Origin: Gremmenia infestans
Lineage: Eukaryota > Ascomycota > Leotiomycetes > Helotiales > Hamatocanthoscyphaceae
Assembly: GCA_032629725.1 (NCBI GenBank)
Contig: JAFEVB010000001.1
Location: 1,488,001 to 1,552,000 of the forward strand
Length of the DNA: 64,000 nt
Direction: 5' to 3'
Both the position numbers and the translations under genes were made by a program. Each line of letters opens with the position of its first letter. Within the stretch, counting starts at the first letter, position 1. The notes under the pieces are model-generated. The model made no database searches. It was not told where the DNA came from and was given only the letters and a program-made list of their open reading frames with translations. This document shows, one piece after another, positions 1-12,150 of this stretch.

Positions 1-1
1 C

Positions 2-1615
2 GACGACGACATGCTGCAGGAGAGTGATAACGACGATGGCTCCGCAGATGGTATGTTTATTTCCACGGCATCTATCTCATCTCCCTTGGTCCCCCTCATG
101 ATACGGTTTGCTGACATACTTTGTGATCCAACAGACTTCGGATTCGACGAACCTGAACCAGATCTAGGCTACTCGCAGAAAGGTGCTGTCGAAAAGCAAG
201 AGAAGAGGAAATTCGATATCACTTTCAAGGTCTACCACCCCGAGGACATTCAAGCCCAGCAGGATGACCTCATTGATGAGGTCAATATGATCCTCGACAT
301 CCGGAAGGAGGATGCAGCTATTCTATTACGGCACTTTCGATGGAACAAAGAACGATTAATCGAGGACTACATGGACCGGCCAAAGAAGGTACTCGAGGAC
401 GCTGGGTTGGGACCAAGTACGACGGGGCCACCAAAGCTGGAGGTTATCCCTGGTTTCATGTGTGACATCTGTTGTGAGGATGAGAAGGGGCTTCAGTCAT
501 TCGCCATGAAATGTGGACACCGGTACTGCATCAACTGTTATAACCATTACCTCGGTCAAAAGATCAAGGAGGAAGGGGAGGCCGCTCGTATTCAGTGCCC
601 CGCAGATGGCTGCAAACGCATCATGGATGCGAAGTCTTTGGACCTCCTGGTTGGGGCTGATCTACAAACACGATACCACGAATTACTTACAAGAACATAC
701 GTTGAGGATAAAGACCAGATGAAATGGTGCCCAGCTCCAGATTGCACGAATGCTATAGAGTGCGGAATCAAGAAGAAGGATCTTCTCCGGGTTGTACCAA
801 CAGTTGCCTGTGATTGCAAGCACCGCTTCTGTTTTGGATGCATTCTGGCAGACCATCAGCCTGCTCCCTGCGAACTAGTCAAGATGTGGCTTAAAAAGTG
901 TGCAGACGACTCGGAAACCGCGAACTGGATTTCCGCAAATACGAAAGAGTGTCCGAGGTGTAATTCTACGATCGAAAAGAACGGAGGCTGCAACCATATG
1001 ACTTGCAGAAAATGCAAGCATGAGTTTTGTTGGATGTGTATGGGACTCTGGTCTGAGCATGGAACAAGTTGGTACAACTGCAATAGGTTCGAGGAAAAGA
1101 GTGGTTCGGATGCCCGCGATGCACAAGCTAAGAGCCGTGTCTCGTTGGAGCGGTACCTCCATTACTACAATCGATATGCCAATCACGAACAATCTGCGAA
1201 GCTGGACAAGGATATCTACCATAAAACAGAAAAGAAGATGATCCAGCTACAGTCAGCCTCTGGAATGTCTTGGATCGAAGTGCAATATCTCAACTCAGCC
1301 TCCCAAGCCCTGCAGACCTGCCGCCAAACCCTCAAGTGGACCTACGCATTCGCCTACTACCTTGGAAAGGTCAACCTGACTGCAATGTTCGAGGACAACC
1401 AAAAGGATCTCGAGATGGCCGTCGAGGCATTATCCGAAATGTTCGAAAAGCCAGTGCAGGAGCTCGCCGATTCTAAGCTAAAGGTCGAGATCATGGACAA
1501 GACATCATACTGCAACAAGCGCCGGGTCATTTTGCTCGCAGATACGGCCGACAATCTTGCAAACGAAGTTTGGACATGGCACCCTAAAGACTTGTTCGAT
1601 TACGTCAAATCTTGA
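2..1615 (+). CDS. Ariadne-type RBR E3 ubiquitin ligase (5' end outside window)
   Basis: RBR ligases take ubiquitin from an E2 onto a RING2 cysteine and pass it to the substrate. The order is an acidic N-terminus, RING1 (Cys pairs from about nt 461, FMCDICCEDEK), an IBR region (about nt 700-900) and RING2 (from about nt 946). RING2 contains GGCNHM, and its Cys codon at 989-991 matches the catalytic Cys of human HHARI. The WYNCNRF motif and a helical Ariadne domain follow to the end. An 84-nt intron (51-134, gtatgt...acag) is a multiple of three with no stop, so an unspliced reading looks continuous. Splicing joins GSAD to DFGFDEPEPD. The frame is already open at base 2 (Asp codons), so the true start lies upstream. 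The family call is firm, and the exact orthologue (Hel1/ARI-like) is likely. Confidence 0.93.
   Translation, partial: DDDMLQESDNDDGSADGMFISTASISSPLVPLMIRFADILCDPTDFGFDEPEPDLGYSQKGAVEKQEKRKFDITFKVYHPEDIQAQQDDLIDEVNMILDIRKEDAAILLRHFRWNKERLIEDYMDRPKKVLEDAGLGPSTTGPPKLEVIPGFMCDICCEDEKGLQSFAMKCGHRYCINCYNHYLGQKIKEEGEAARIQCPADGCKRIMDAKSLDLLVGADLQTRYHELLTRTYVEDKDQMKWCPAPDCTNAIECGIKKKDLLRVVPTVACDCKHRFCFGCILADHQPAPCELVKMWLKKCADDSETANWISANTKECPRCNSTIEKNGGCNHMTCRKCKHEFCWMCMGLWSEHGTSWYNCNRFEEKSGSDARDAQAKSRVSLERYLHYYNRYANHEQSAKLDKDIYHKTEKKMIQLQSASGMSWIEVQYLNSASQALQTCRQTLKWTYAFAYYLGKVNLTAMFEDNQKDLEMAVEALSEMFEKPVQELADSKLKVEIMDKTSYCNKRRVILLADTADNLANEVWTWHPKDLFDYVKS
51..134 (+). other. 3n stopless intron in the RBR ligase gene
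   Basis: It begins gtatgt and ends acag. It is 84 nt long with no stop in frame, so retention would insert 28 residues into the acidic N-terminus without breaking the protein. The inserted hydrophobic stretch does not look like family sequence, so I read it as an intron. Confidence 0.8.
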
Positions 1616-2493
1616 ACATGGCATGGTTTTGCCGCTCAACGCGCCTTTTACAAAAATCTGCACGAACGTAGTTGGTTGAGAAAACAACAACGCCATGCTT
1701 TCAGCTCTACCACTGAAGCATATCTATTCCACCCATTAAACACACCAATATGTTAGAGTCTATCATATCATATTTCCTCTTCACCACTTGCATTACCCCC
1801 GGCGTTTCTACACGATTTTGATGTTTTCCCTTTTGGCGGATTAGCTCATCCATCCGCCTTTGCTTCTTGGGGGATGGGAATAGGGATGGAACTGGAAATG
1901 GAAATGGGGATATTGGACGGAGCAACGTAGGCGCATTCATCATCTTTCCCCTTTCACGGTCACATGCGTAAATGAGAGACAGGGTAACGATGAATGGTGA
2001 TAAGAGTCATTCTGTGCTTATATGGAGATTGCATTATGAAATGATATTACAATATTTAGTTAGTATAAACTCGTGCGTTGCATGTGATGATGTGATGGTG
2101 TGACTATTGACGTTTCCGTGAGAATGGGTGAGAAGAACATCAGGACTTGCAAAGAGACATTGAACGTAAACCAACACGATCAATCCCCAGCATCTCATTC
2201 TCGCTCTGGACTCTCAATCATCAATTACTCCATACCAGAAATAATTATATAATGTCACTTCTCTGCATTCTTATACTCTGTTAATCGAAAGGTCGGCAGA
2301 TGCCAGACCCCGCGCCACCAACGCCCCGCCTCCTACCACAAGCAAAAAATATACTGTAAACCATCCACCCCATCCATCGATCCATACACTCCCCAAACTC
2401 CAGTTCCTCAACTCCAAATTATATATTTACAAAGCAATACCAACTCCGTTATACTCCTTCAGTCTATCTATGCTAAACATAATCCATCATCTA
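1616..2493. other. Intergenic, convergent 3' ends (RBR ligase / exo1)
   Basis: This 878-nt AT-rich stretch lies between two genes whose 3' ends face each other. I see only presumed 3' UTR and terminator sequence and no credible coding region. Confidence 0.7.
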
Positions 2494-4896
2494 TCATCGC
2501 GAAAACACGAATTGTCCAAGGTCCAAACGCGGAGCAACAGGGGACAGAGGCTCATCGTCCTCGCTGTCATGAATGATCAAGTCTTCGCTGCCTGTTAAAA
2601 TTTTACTTTCAAATTCATCGGAGATTGGCAGGGGGGTTGCTGCTGGTTCGAGGGTGGCGTTTGTGTTCTCTCGGTCCCTGGCGACTTCGGGAAATGGAAC
2701 GCTGTTTTTTGAGAGAATCGAGCTGCGGCGTGGTGGCGGTTTGGTGATGAAGAAGGGCGTTTGTGGAGGTGTCATGGGGGGCTTATTGGATCTATTCATG
2801 ACGGAGGCTCCCAGACGTTGGAGGGGTGTCAGTTTGGCATTTGTGGAGAATGGTGATGGTTTCGCGCCCGGACCGTTAGGTTTGACGGCGAGAGGAATCA
2901 TCGAGGGGCGTTGTGAAGCTGCCGATGCTGGTGTAGGTAGGCCGTGGACGTTCATGTTAGATTTGGGAGTCGCTGCAAAGGTAAACCTCTCTTTCAACTT
3001 CCTGATAGGAGCAGGTGCTGAAGTGGTTTTTGGTGGCGTTGGTGGTTGTTCGTCTACACTGGTGAAAGATGCTGAGGCAGTCAGACTTGGGGCTGTGTCT
3101 TGGGATTCAGAGGTCTCCTCGGCAAAGGTGGAATTCTGGCTCTGTCCATTTGAGTCTTGGGAGGTTGTCGATTCCTCGCTGAAGATTTGCATCTTGCTTC
3201 TAGAACCTTGCGAGCCAAACCCATCGGCATCTGGGAGACTGAGCATCGCTTCTTCAACAGAACCATCCGAGAATATTATCATATCCTCTTTTTTTGCTCG
3301 CTTCGTCCTTGCATTTCGACGAACAGTGGGACTTGGCTCAGGGGCTGCCGATGGGAAGAATCGACTTGAGCCCAACTCAACGTTACTTGTTGGGGTACCT
3401 GCATCCTCCTCAGCACAAAGGCGAACACGTTTTGATGGCCGAGGTTCGGAGATGGTCGGTGCCCGAGTCTGGCGACCTATTGAATTGCGAGGCTGAGGCG
3501 CAGACTGAGGAACGGTTTCAACATCGGTAGTTGAACGATGCAGATAAGGTCGAGGAACTGGGCTCGACATCCAAGGGCCAGGGTTGCGTCGAAGAGCGTC
3601 TTGTTGGCTTGGGGATGGCGTGAAGCAGTTGATGTCAAGTTCTCCAAGGGGAATGCGTTTTGGCGCGAAGAATGCCTGGATAGGTTTCCCCTTCTTGATA
3701 TCACTTGACGACGCCGATCTCAAGTGTTCTGGGCGAGAAGAAAGAGGTGTCGAATTGACCATTTTCCTCCTCATCACAACCTGAACCACAATTGGCTGCT
3801 TGGTCATTGGGTTCAGATCTCCTCTGGCAACACCTTGGGCGATCTCTGGCTCCACATAACTTCCAATAAAGGGCATCTTGTCTTCCTCAATTGGAACTTG
3901 AGGTTGTGTGTGAAGAACGAGAGATTGACTTTCCGGACAGTAGACACGTTGGTGGAGGAAAGTCAATTCGGCTTGGTAAAATTTTTCCAAATAATCTTTC
4001 GGTACATGGAATTTACCATCGAATTGGAGCATGCGGATTACTTTTTCTATCGTCTTATGTTTTCGAACCATGCGGTAAGCTGTCTTGAGCCCCATGTTGC
4101 TGATGCTAGCGAGATAGTCGCAACCGCTCAATATTGCCATTTGGCGGAACTCCTTGTCAGACCAACCGGTGAGAGTAATTTCTTTGCAGGCGCAAAAGTC
4201 CGCTTTGTTAATTTCAATGCAGTTTCCGTACTGGTCCAGCTTCGTCAAGAGACATTTTGCGCCAAAGACCAGGAGATCCGAATCCTCAGAAAGTATGCCA
4301 TGGATAATGCCCTTCCTCTCTAGATATACCATCTGGGAATCCGCTTCGTACGGAGCTACGATATACTGTATTTTATTCTCCTTTAATTCGTCGATCAATT
4401 GGCGGGCCATTTCGGGGGTCACATCAACCGCTTTTTGGAATTCGAGATATGCTTGTGATGGCTTGCCCGCGTTCAAAAGCTCCTGTCCTTTCCTTTTGCT
4501 TTCCTCCCTTCTCTTTTCTCGATCCAATTCTGTTGCTGCCTTGCTAGGGAGGTAGTCTCCGTCAAATATTAAAAATGGTATAACTCCAAAATGCTGCAGC
4601 ATGCGCACCCGGTGCATTGCAAAATCGACGAATCTAAGAGGCTTTAGCTGGGAGACTTTGGGTTTCAGATAGATAGAATTACTTTCTTGTTGGTTGCCCT
4701 TTTGCAAGTTCCATAGCACAGGCTACAGTTCCCCGGTGCAGCCAACCATATGCATCCACACCGAGGGTTTTGCCTTCGAACTTCTTGAGGTTGCATGGTT
4801 TATGGATGGATTTGAGTAATGGAAGCAAGCCTGTAACAGTCAATGTCGTTCTTTTGGGTAGATTAGAAGTTTGGAAAGCATACCCTGAATCCCCAT
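2494..4896 (-). CDS. exo1: Exonuclease 1 (Rad2/XPG family)
   Basis: Exo1 is a nuclear 5'-3' double-strand DNA exonuclease and flap endonuclease for mismatch repair and end resection. There are three exons: 4896-4884, 4830-4683 and 4633-2494, about 766 residues. The first exon has only 13 nt and gives MGIQ plus one base. Splicing then gives MGIQGLLPLLKSIHKPCNL, the classic family N-terminus whose second residue Gly becomes the new N-terminus near the active site. The XPG-N motifs include GVDAYGWLHRG and the join TRKFVDFAMHRVRML. The XPG-I motifs include VAPYEADSQMVYLERKG and GILSEDSDLLVFG with acidic metal-binding residues, then the helix-hairpin-helix LSGCDYLASISNMGLKTAY. The C-terminal half is long, Ser/Pro-rich and poorly conserved, as is usual for Exo1. 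It is divergent from tma16 across about 420 nt. Confidence 0.95.
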
Positions 4897-5319
4897 TTTG
4901 AATAGCAAAAAGTGCCCAAAGCACAAACAACCCTCACTGAAGAAACATGTATTTACTCGTACACGAAGCCTTCGGCGGAAGGTACCTGCGGAAATAAAGC
5001 AAAGAAGAAAAGAATTGCTCGAAAGGTACGGTTAGTAAGGCGGGAGGCGGGCGTAGGGTTTGTCGTCGTTGTGATTGTAGAAATGTTGTAAATACCTATA
5101 GGCTTGAGCTGTGCCTGTGCCTGGCCTGGACGCGATTTCCTAGACGCGTTCACCAAGCCAAGGCCAAGCTCAAGCTCACCCAGCAACGGCGATGCACCGA
5201 TTGGCGGCCCGCAAGATCCATCTGCCAAGCGAATCCCGCCAACGATAAAGATTCTGATAACAGTCCAAGCAGAAAAAAAGTTGGAGAACATTTCGAATAA
5301 TCGTTATCACCTCAACACC
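4897..5319. promoter_or_regulatory. Divergent promoter region, exo1 / tma16
   Basis: These 423 nt separate the two start codons and must hold both promoters and 5' UTRs. No specific factor site could be assigned with confidence. Confidence 0.6.
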
Positions 5320-6013
5320 ATGCCGAAATCACTGGAGAAGACCCGCAAGAAGATCGCGAAGAAGAAGGGCAATATCACAGCGCTGCATGAGAATTCTCGG
5401 GATTCACAACGTTTGCGAAGAGCGCAAAACAGAGACGACAAATTGCTCCGAGTCGCATCAGCCAGGAGAAAGAACGACAAACCATTAGGTAAAGCCGCTG
5501 CCTGTTTTTGCTTGATATGGAGACTGATGTGTTTTCAGTTGTACGAGCTGCTTTCTTTAAAGACCTTGTTCAGGACAACGACTCCAAGCCATTAGAACTG
5601 GATGCGATCCACTCCGCCATTAAAACGTACTATTCCCCCACCAAATCGCACAACGGGCTACAAAATCTGACATGGCATAGTTTCGTACACCAATATGATG
5701 AAGAGTTCAATGCACTGAAGAAGGAGCGCCGAGCGGGCAGACCTCCAAGCACCAGAGAAGATCTGTTGAAGATAAAAATTGCAGCAGACGAGAAGGAATA
5801 CGAGACCGGCTTCTGTAGGTTGAAAGTTTTGCAGCAACTGGATTCTCATGCTGATAATAGACAGACCTTCCTGACCTTACGGATGCAGACAATACCGTGT
5901 TCTTGGAGAGATGGGATGGCGACTGGTCATACTTGTCTACTCTCAAATGGGTCCGGATATCGAGCTCGGGGTTGGTTCAACCAGCAAAGTTTCCTCCCAA
6001 AGGTGAATCATGA
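5320..6013 (+). CDS. tma16: Translation machinery-associated protein 16
   Basis: Tma16 is a small nuclear factor that associates with 60S pre-ribosomes. There are three exons: 5320-5488, 5539-5814 and 5865-6013, 197 residues, with two 50-nt introns. The basic N-terminus MPKSLEKTRKKIAKKKG and the following LHENSRDSQRLRRAQNRDDK match the family. The middle has DLTWHSFV-like sequence (LTWHSFVHQYDEEFNALKK) and GRPPSTREDLL. The last exon reads YLPDLTDADNTVFLERWDGD then LSTLKWVRI, the expected C-terminal signature. The start is the first Met in frame with the conserved N-terminus. Acceptor choice for the last exon (5861-5864, acag) is fixed by phase. Confidence 0.92.
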
Positions 6014-6421
6014 AGTACGGGCTCAAGATCGTGGATTGGCGTTATATGGCATTATATGGCGTTGGGAATACCGAAAGAGCTGCAGCAGGGCATTGAGGGA
6101 TTTTCAGCAAGTGACATGGCGGGGATACTGTTGAAATATGAGCAGAAAATCGTCGTTTTTGAATGAATAAATAGGCAGACAGACACTATAGAATAGGCTG
6201 AATTATTTGGCTGAACATTATGTCTTTCACTCAAGACCGTGGTGAGTTTCCAGGGGACAACAGCCTTGCGTAGCGTTTAGCGCTAGTTCTCGAGCCTCGC
6301 GCTAAAATAAAAAGTTCAGTAAAGCTACCGTGAGTCCGTGACATCTCATTTTCAACCATCAGATCAATCAACCTCCATTAATCTTCAAACTTCCTCGTCC
6401 ATCACATTAAATCTTCTCATC
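6014..6421. other. Intergenic, tma16 3' end and mam33 promoter
   Basis: A 408-nt spacer between two genes on the same strand. A purine/pyrimidine-mixed leader precedes the mam33 start. No coding signal or clear factor site is seen. Confidence 0.6.
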
Positions 6422-7360
6422 ATGCTTTCTATCAGATCCTTCGCCCGTGCGGCACCCCGAACAATCTCTCGATTGACAGCTTCCGCCATCAGACGACCAG
6501 CTCCCAGAGTCTCCTTATTACAAGCAGCATGGAAGCCAGCACCAATACAAAGCGTTGCCGCCTTCACATCATCAGCTCTGAGGAGATCAAAGGGTGGAGA
6601 GGGTGATGATGAGTTAGCTGCAAAGCTTGAGGCCGAGCTTGAGATGGAGAATGAGATGAAGGATCAAGAGGGCGTCCCAGCGAGCGTCAAAGACTACCTC
6701 GAGAACTGTCCATTCGAGATCATCGATGTTCCTGGTGTAGAGGATGTCGTGCTTACAAGACAATTTGGGGATGAGAAGTAAAACTTCTGTCAGCTGTTTC
6801 GCGATCAATGCTAAATGAAAATCAGGATTCAAATCACCTTCTCCATCGCTGACATCAACAACCTCGAGGGAGAAGAACCATACGAAGATAATGCCATGGC
6901 TGATGAGGAGGACAACATCAACCAAGGGAACTCCAATTCTTTCAAACAAGCTCCCGAGGATTCAATCGAGGAAGAACAGGGCGAGGCTACAGGCGACCAA
7001 CAAGAGCGCTCATACCCAGCACGATTAAACATCATCATCGAGAAAGCCGGCAAGGGTGCCCTGAACGTTGAGAGCGTTGTCCAGGACGGCGTCCACATGA
7101 CCGATAATGTCTACTACTACGCCGATGCAGCATTCGCATACGCCAAGACCCCCGAGAGCATCCAGGGCCGTCAAAACGTATACTCCGGTCCACCATTCGC
7201 CAACCTCGATGAGAACCTGCAGATTATGATGGAGAGATACTTGGACGAGCGGGGAATCAATGCTGCACTTGCTATCTTTGTGCCAGATTACATCGATATG
7301 AAGGAGCAGAAGGAGTACTTGAGATGGCTGTCGAACGTCAAGGACTTTGTTGAGGCATAG
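6422..7360 (+). CDS. mam33: Mitochondrial acidic matrix protein Mam33 (p32/gC1qR family)
   Basis: Mam33/p32 is an acidic trimeric mitochondrial matrix protein tied to mitochondrial translation and oxidative phosphorylation. Two exons, 6422-6777 and 6826-7360, give 296 residues across a 48-nt intron. The first 45 or so residues are rich in Arg, Ser and Ala with few acids (MLSIRSFARAAPRTISRL), a typical presequence. A strongly acidic body follows (GGEGDDELAAKLEAELEMEN), then the beta-strand core IQITFSIADINNL. The C-terminal family signature includes GPPFANLDENLQIMMERYLD, RGINAALAIFVPDYID and EQKEYLRWLSNVKDFV. Length is as expected. Confidence 0.94.
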
Positions 7361-8696
7361 GGATGTTTCAATGGGTGTTAGTTTTGTCTTCAACTGTTGT
7401 CTTCTTACCATTTCCACTCCTCGACCAACCTCATGTAAAATAACTTGTTGTATACGAATCGCTTAGCGCGGCACTTATGCCACATAATGACATAAATACT
7501 GTTAATTTACGTTTGATCGATTATCGTCATCAGCCACAGGAAGGAAAGCTCCTTAGACGAAATACAATGAATACTTGTGTCCAAAGACCAGCCCATTCAC
7601 CATCTTACTCGATGCCAAACTCCTAATCACCAAAGATATTCATATCCGCCACTTCCCATTACCTCCCTCCTTATTTTAAAGCTACAGATTCTAAGTCCAA
7701 TACAGTCCAGTTTCACCAGCAACTTGAATCGCACCACGAGCTAACATTCGAGTACTAGTCTACAGTACAGTACATAAGACTTTCGAAGTCGCCCCTGGTC
7801 TTTCCAAATCAACAAACACAATTCAATCGCTTGTTATAAGTAACTGTATTACAAAGACAAAAACTAAATCCCTCCTACATGCACGCATACCCCTCCCACA
7901 ATCCCATTACGTCTCCTTTGTTTCTGCGGCACGGTACAGTGCAGTATAGAACATACTTCCACTCCAAACAAGGGCACCTCAGCTCAGCCTAACTCTCTCA
8001 ATACCAGGTTCTACGGAGAAACCATATACGAATGGGCAACTTAGCAGCTAGCTAGTTAGCAATATAATTTGATGTTTTCTTTCTACGATGGATATTGATT
8101 ATGCTTGCCTGCTATTATAAATGTATTTATATCAATGATCTGAAGCAAGCCACGTCTAGAGGAAGTGGGAAATGAGAAATGGATTGTCTGTGGGCGAAAA
8201 GGTCTTATGCGAGGGAGCGTGGGTTGGTTCTTTGAATGCCCGTTGATAGAGACCTGGTAGTATGTGTGGCTTGAGGGGGAAGGGAAGGTCTAAAGGGGGA
8301 GTGCGTTATATCATATTGATATCATATATCTTCCATAAGAAAATATATCCGACTGTTGCATGTCTATTTTCAACGCTAGACTAGAAGTTGATCTCCTCGC
8401 ACTGGACTGGTTGACTAACATGCTTGTTTGATAATCTGTGGTGCTATGGCTGAATGAAAATCGTATCGTCCATCTATGCGAGTATATACCGAGTCTAATA
8501 ATCTTGCGCTAACCTGATGTCTGTTAATGTGAAACACAAATGATTCGTCGTGACCCCTTCCAACGCCCTGAGCATATGAAAGAGTGCTTGCTGGTCTCCC
8601 AGACGATAGTTCATCTCAAATGATGCCTTGAACCTAGCTCTAATATATCTCCACCTTCTACGCCCATATCCATAGCTCATCTCCAATCTTTGCTCT
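7361..8696. other. Intergenic, convergent 3' ends (mam33 / oxysterol-binding protein)
   Basis: These 1336 nt lie between two facing 3' ends. They are AT-rich with no ORF of believable composition, and I see no RNA gene or repeat beyond short A/T runs. Confidence 0.6.
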
Positions 8697-10468
8697 CTAG
8701 GCCCCGAGAACTTCACTTTCTTTCAATTTGAAATTTCCTTGGTGCAGACCGTCTAGAACCTCTCTTCCATCTTCCGTCAGCTCGGGCTTTCCGAGAGGCG
8801 TGACGGCTCCGGTGAAGAATCTTGGTTTCCAGGGTATCCCTTTAGCTTCTCTTTCTTTCGCCTTCTCTCTCTGTCTCTCTTCCAGTTCTTGTTTCAGAGT
8901 GGTAGCATGAGAAAATTGCTTTGTGTGGATGGCTTCTGTCACACCAGACCAGAATTTGACAGATTCATTGGGAAGCTGGGCGTCTTTTGGTGGGAGCAGT
9001 TTGGGAGCCACAGCGAGCGGCATTAAATCTATTAGGAGAACCTGGTTTTCCTAATCCCATGTCAGCTTTTTTGTTGCGGAATATTGTTAAGCTAATTGAC
9101 CTACTAATTTTGCTCCCAAAGAAAAATAGACCTTCTCTTTCCAGTTGCCTTGGATCCTAGCCAAGACGTCCTTCTCAGGAACATCCTTTATCGCTGTCTT
9201 GTTATCTTTCTCCGGGTCATATCGAAATACTACTCCTTCAACCTTGTTTTGTGTCTTCCCAAGCCAACCTTCTTCCTTGTAATGAAGTATGGTCTTGATC
9301 TTTGTCTTTGGACAGGTGACGAAACATATGTCTCCGACTGTTACGCTAAGAGCGCCCCTCAACAAGCCTCCCAAATGAGCTGCAGGGTGGGTGAGCTGGT
9401 ACTGCTCATTATCTCTCTTCTCTAAAGTGATAAAGATCCCCAGGTTGTGTTCTCCTGGGGTAACTCTCACACTGGTACCTGTGAACTTTGCGGAAATTTG
9501 GTCGAAGCCTCGAGCGGTGAGGCCTCTTTCGGGGCAGTCCACGTAGAACGCAGAGACAGGAGGGTGATGTGACGTCTGCTCGGTGAGATATGAAACCTTG
9601 ACCGGATGTTCGGAATCTGCTTCATTGATGGGGGTAGATTTTTCGAGTTTAGGAAGTGTGCTTGAGGAGACATTTCGTGAAATCGCTTTTGATTTGATGG
9701 AAGATGCTGAACTGTCTGGAGCGGTTTGCGCTTTGAGTGTTGATATTGGAGGAGCGGCTGCCTCGACTTCCCAATTACACTACCACTTATTAGCAATAGT
9801 TCAAACCCCGGTGGATGGTTGTATCTTACCCTGAAGAACTCTCCCAAAGTGCTGTTATATGGCTACACTAATTAGATTTATCCCAAGCATATTACGCTGG
9901 ACCCAACTAACCTTGCATGGCTTGCCCTTGACATATTTTAAATCCTTCGTAAACCAAAATCGCAATACTTCTAGCATTCTCTCCACCTCGTCATCTGATT
10001 GTCCAATTGCTACAAATGTATTCGGCTGGTCAAGGTAATTCCAGTACTCGAGATTCGGGGTTGGTTCCAACAGTTGAGAAGGCAACGAGAACCTCACCGA
10101 CGCGATATCTGCAACGCCTATGAACCTGTAATAGAGCGAGATATTAGCCAAAGTATATCAAGACTCAAGCCTGCTGCCAGCACAGAATGCAAAGTTATCG
10201 CCTCAAACATGGATGTCTAAAATGGCCTTGGCGCATTTGACTCTACCGCGAGCCCTCTTCCCTGTTTCCCGAAGAGCAGTGACAACAGTCATTCTGGCTA
10301 TACTTACTTCCGGAGAATTCCCAAGAACATACGAAGCTTAGACGTATCATCCGGAGGCTTTTCTGCAGCGCTGGTAGGAGTAGCACGTACAGAGGACGAG
10401 TCCGAGGCTATCGATGGTGCGTTTGAAGCCCCCGAGGTATCGTAGGAGCCTGATGATGTCGATGCCAT
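8697..10468 (-). CDS. Oxysterol-binding protein homologue (OSH/ORP family)
   Basis: Osh proteins move sterols and phosphoinositides between membranes at contact sites. Five exons, 10468-10308, 10125-9912, 9862-9830, 9779-9105 and 9050-8697, give 478 residues. All junction phases agree, and the third exon is only 33 nt. The ORD signature EQTSHHPPVSAFY lies near residues 203-215. It is preceded by YVKGKPCKPYNSTLGEFFR, a lid-proximal motif, and followed by strands to KVYFSLGAKLENQVLLIDL. The C-terminus carries LPNESVKFWSGVTEAI and a charged helix (LKQELEERQREKAKEREAKG), usual for the family. No PH domain or ankyrin repeats are present, so it is a short Osh. The 182-nt first intron is long for this window. 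The subfamily is uncertain. Confidence 0.9.
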
Positions 10469-11904
10469 GATTGGGTATGAATTATAACAGAGATATAGTG
10501 ATGCTGTACCTGTAGGACAAAGCTGTAGACTTTGAGGTTGCACGAAGGAAGGATTTGTGGTTGGTTTTGTTATCGAGATAGTCGTTAGACGGCTGGACGG
10601 ACAGTTGACGGTCTCCGGGTCAGTGACGTTTTGCGATAAGAGCCTTAATCAGCCCGAATGAGGTGAGCCTTAGCAATGCAGCCTTTGATATACACAAAAT
10701 AGGAGAACTGGTCAAAGAGAGCATATAAGAGCTTGGTTAGGTAATTACTACTTCTTTCTCATAGTAGATGATGATGTATTCGAAGGTATCCCCGGGTCAC
10801 TTCAACAGAGCAGTATGTAAGTACCGTACCACTATCAGATGCGGCAATGCCGAGGAAGCTCAGCACAACAAGCCTCACCTGCGCGAATCGATCGTCCCGG
10901 ACAGCCCACGAGGTACAAACCCCTCCCTTCCGCCGCCGTGTTGTACCAAGGCCGCGTCAAGGTTCGTCAGGAGATGATTGTTCGGAAGGGAGCCTGTGTC
11001 TTATCCAAGTCGCAAGTGCATGTGATCACGAGCTCAAGGGCAGACGTGACTGCGTTACGATTATAGAGAAATTCGAGCTAGAAAAACGCGAACCAGATGC
11101 TTCAATAGATCTTGCTTGCCTTACATAGTTGTCTTTTCCATATACTGCCCACTTGAGTGCTGTCATTCCTATATCAAGCAGTTATGTTAGCAGAATCATA
11201 TTCATACTGCCATTTTCGGCGTTCTCGATCCCGTTGTTTTCTTGCGTGGCTAGATCTTGCTTGTTTGAAGCACCGCATATGCCATCCATATTCAAGATTC
11301 AAGAATGTGGGCTTATTACACCCGGACGAAGTTGTCCCTTCAGAGTTCACGAGTCTTAAACCTACTTCCCGTCTTTCCCCTATCCTTCACACATCGCGAT
11401 ATCCGCTACCCGACGTTAGACCATGTTCAAACCCTCAAAGCTTTACCGTGGAATCCTAAGGCTTGAAGGTATCACTGTTTGTATAGTGCTTGTGCACTAC
11501 ATTGCATTTACACAGTACCAGAACTTGTCATATGCTAGCTAGTGGCTCCTTAATGTCTTCAGCCTAACAAGACCGTGCTAAGTTTGCTTGGCCTAGAATG
11601 CTACTGGACCCATTCCAGAATCTATTTTGTAGAGCGTCCGAGAGCGCCTTTGATTCACACCAAGTAACGGACCTCTGGAGTGAGGTTTGAAAATGGCTTG
11701 TCATTTGGGGAAGCAACTCGGAATCTGATCATTGGATTGCTCTGGATTTTACGTGGATGAAAGGCAGTTTGCATGTGAAGTTGTGGAGAAAGAAGGATTG
11801 GCAGGACATCACAAATCGAGAGTTCTAGAAACTACCTCTGAAGGAAATTTCCTTCGATTTTGCGGTGCTAGATTGGCCGTTCTATATGTTCTGGCAAGTC
11901 TTGC

Positions 11905-12150
11905 CTATGTTTGACTTTGATGTGGGTAAAGTAGCACCCGTACGGGGCCCAGGAGAAGGAAAAGAAGATGTGAGAGGAGTTCTATGTCGTTAGCCATCAC
12001 ATTGTGCAACCCAAGCAAGTCAAAATGCCTCGGCTTTGCCGGCTCAACGATCTCGTTTTGGAACTTCCACAGCGCCGTGTTGTTATACTTGCCTGCTTTG
12101 TCTAGATCCGTTGCTCGAGGACCGAGGAATAGCAAGGTAATGTTGTATTG
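11905..12150 (-). pseudogene. Degraded fragment, possibly of a fungal SGNH-like protein
   Basis: On the minus strand an open stretch reads YNITLLFLGPRATDLDKAG, then NNTALWKFQNEIVEP and HFDLLGLHNVMA. The segment resembles from memory the C-terminal part of a fungal family with a GDS-type nucleophile motif (LWKFQNEI...LGLYN). An upstream minus-strand stretch near 12374-12562 contains MFMVGDASLETG, which could be the matching N-terminal motif. Stops and missing sequence lie between the two, no start is evident, and the C-terminus runs off into non-family sequence. I read it as a relic and am unsure of the family. Confidence 0.3.

Noticed and set aside
2573..3496. 307-codon plus-strand open frame opposite exo1
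   Set aside because: Lies wholly antisense to the low-complexity C-terminal half of exo1; it has mirrored composition and no motif.
11157..11459. 100-codon plus-strand open frame
   Set aside because: Overlaps two other frames of equal quality; no motif or codon pattern.
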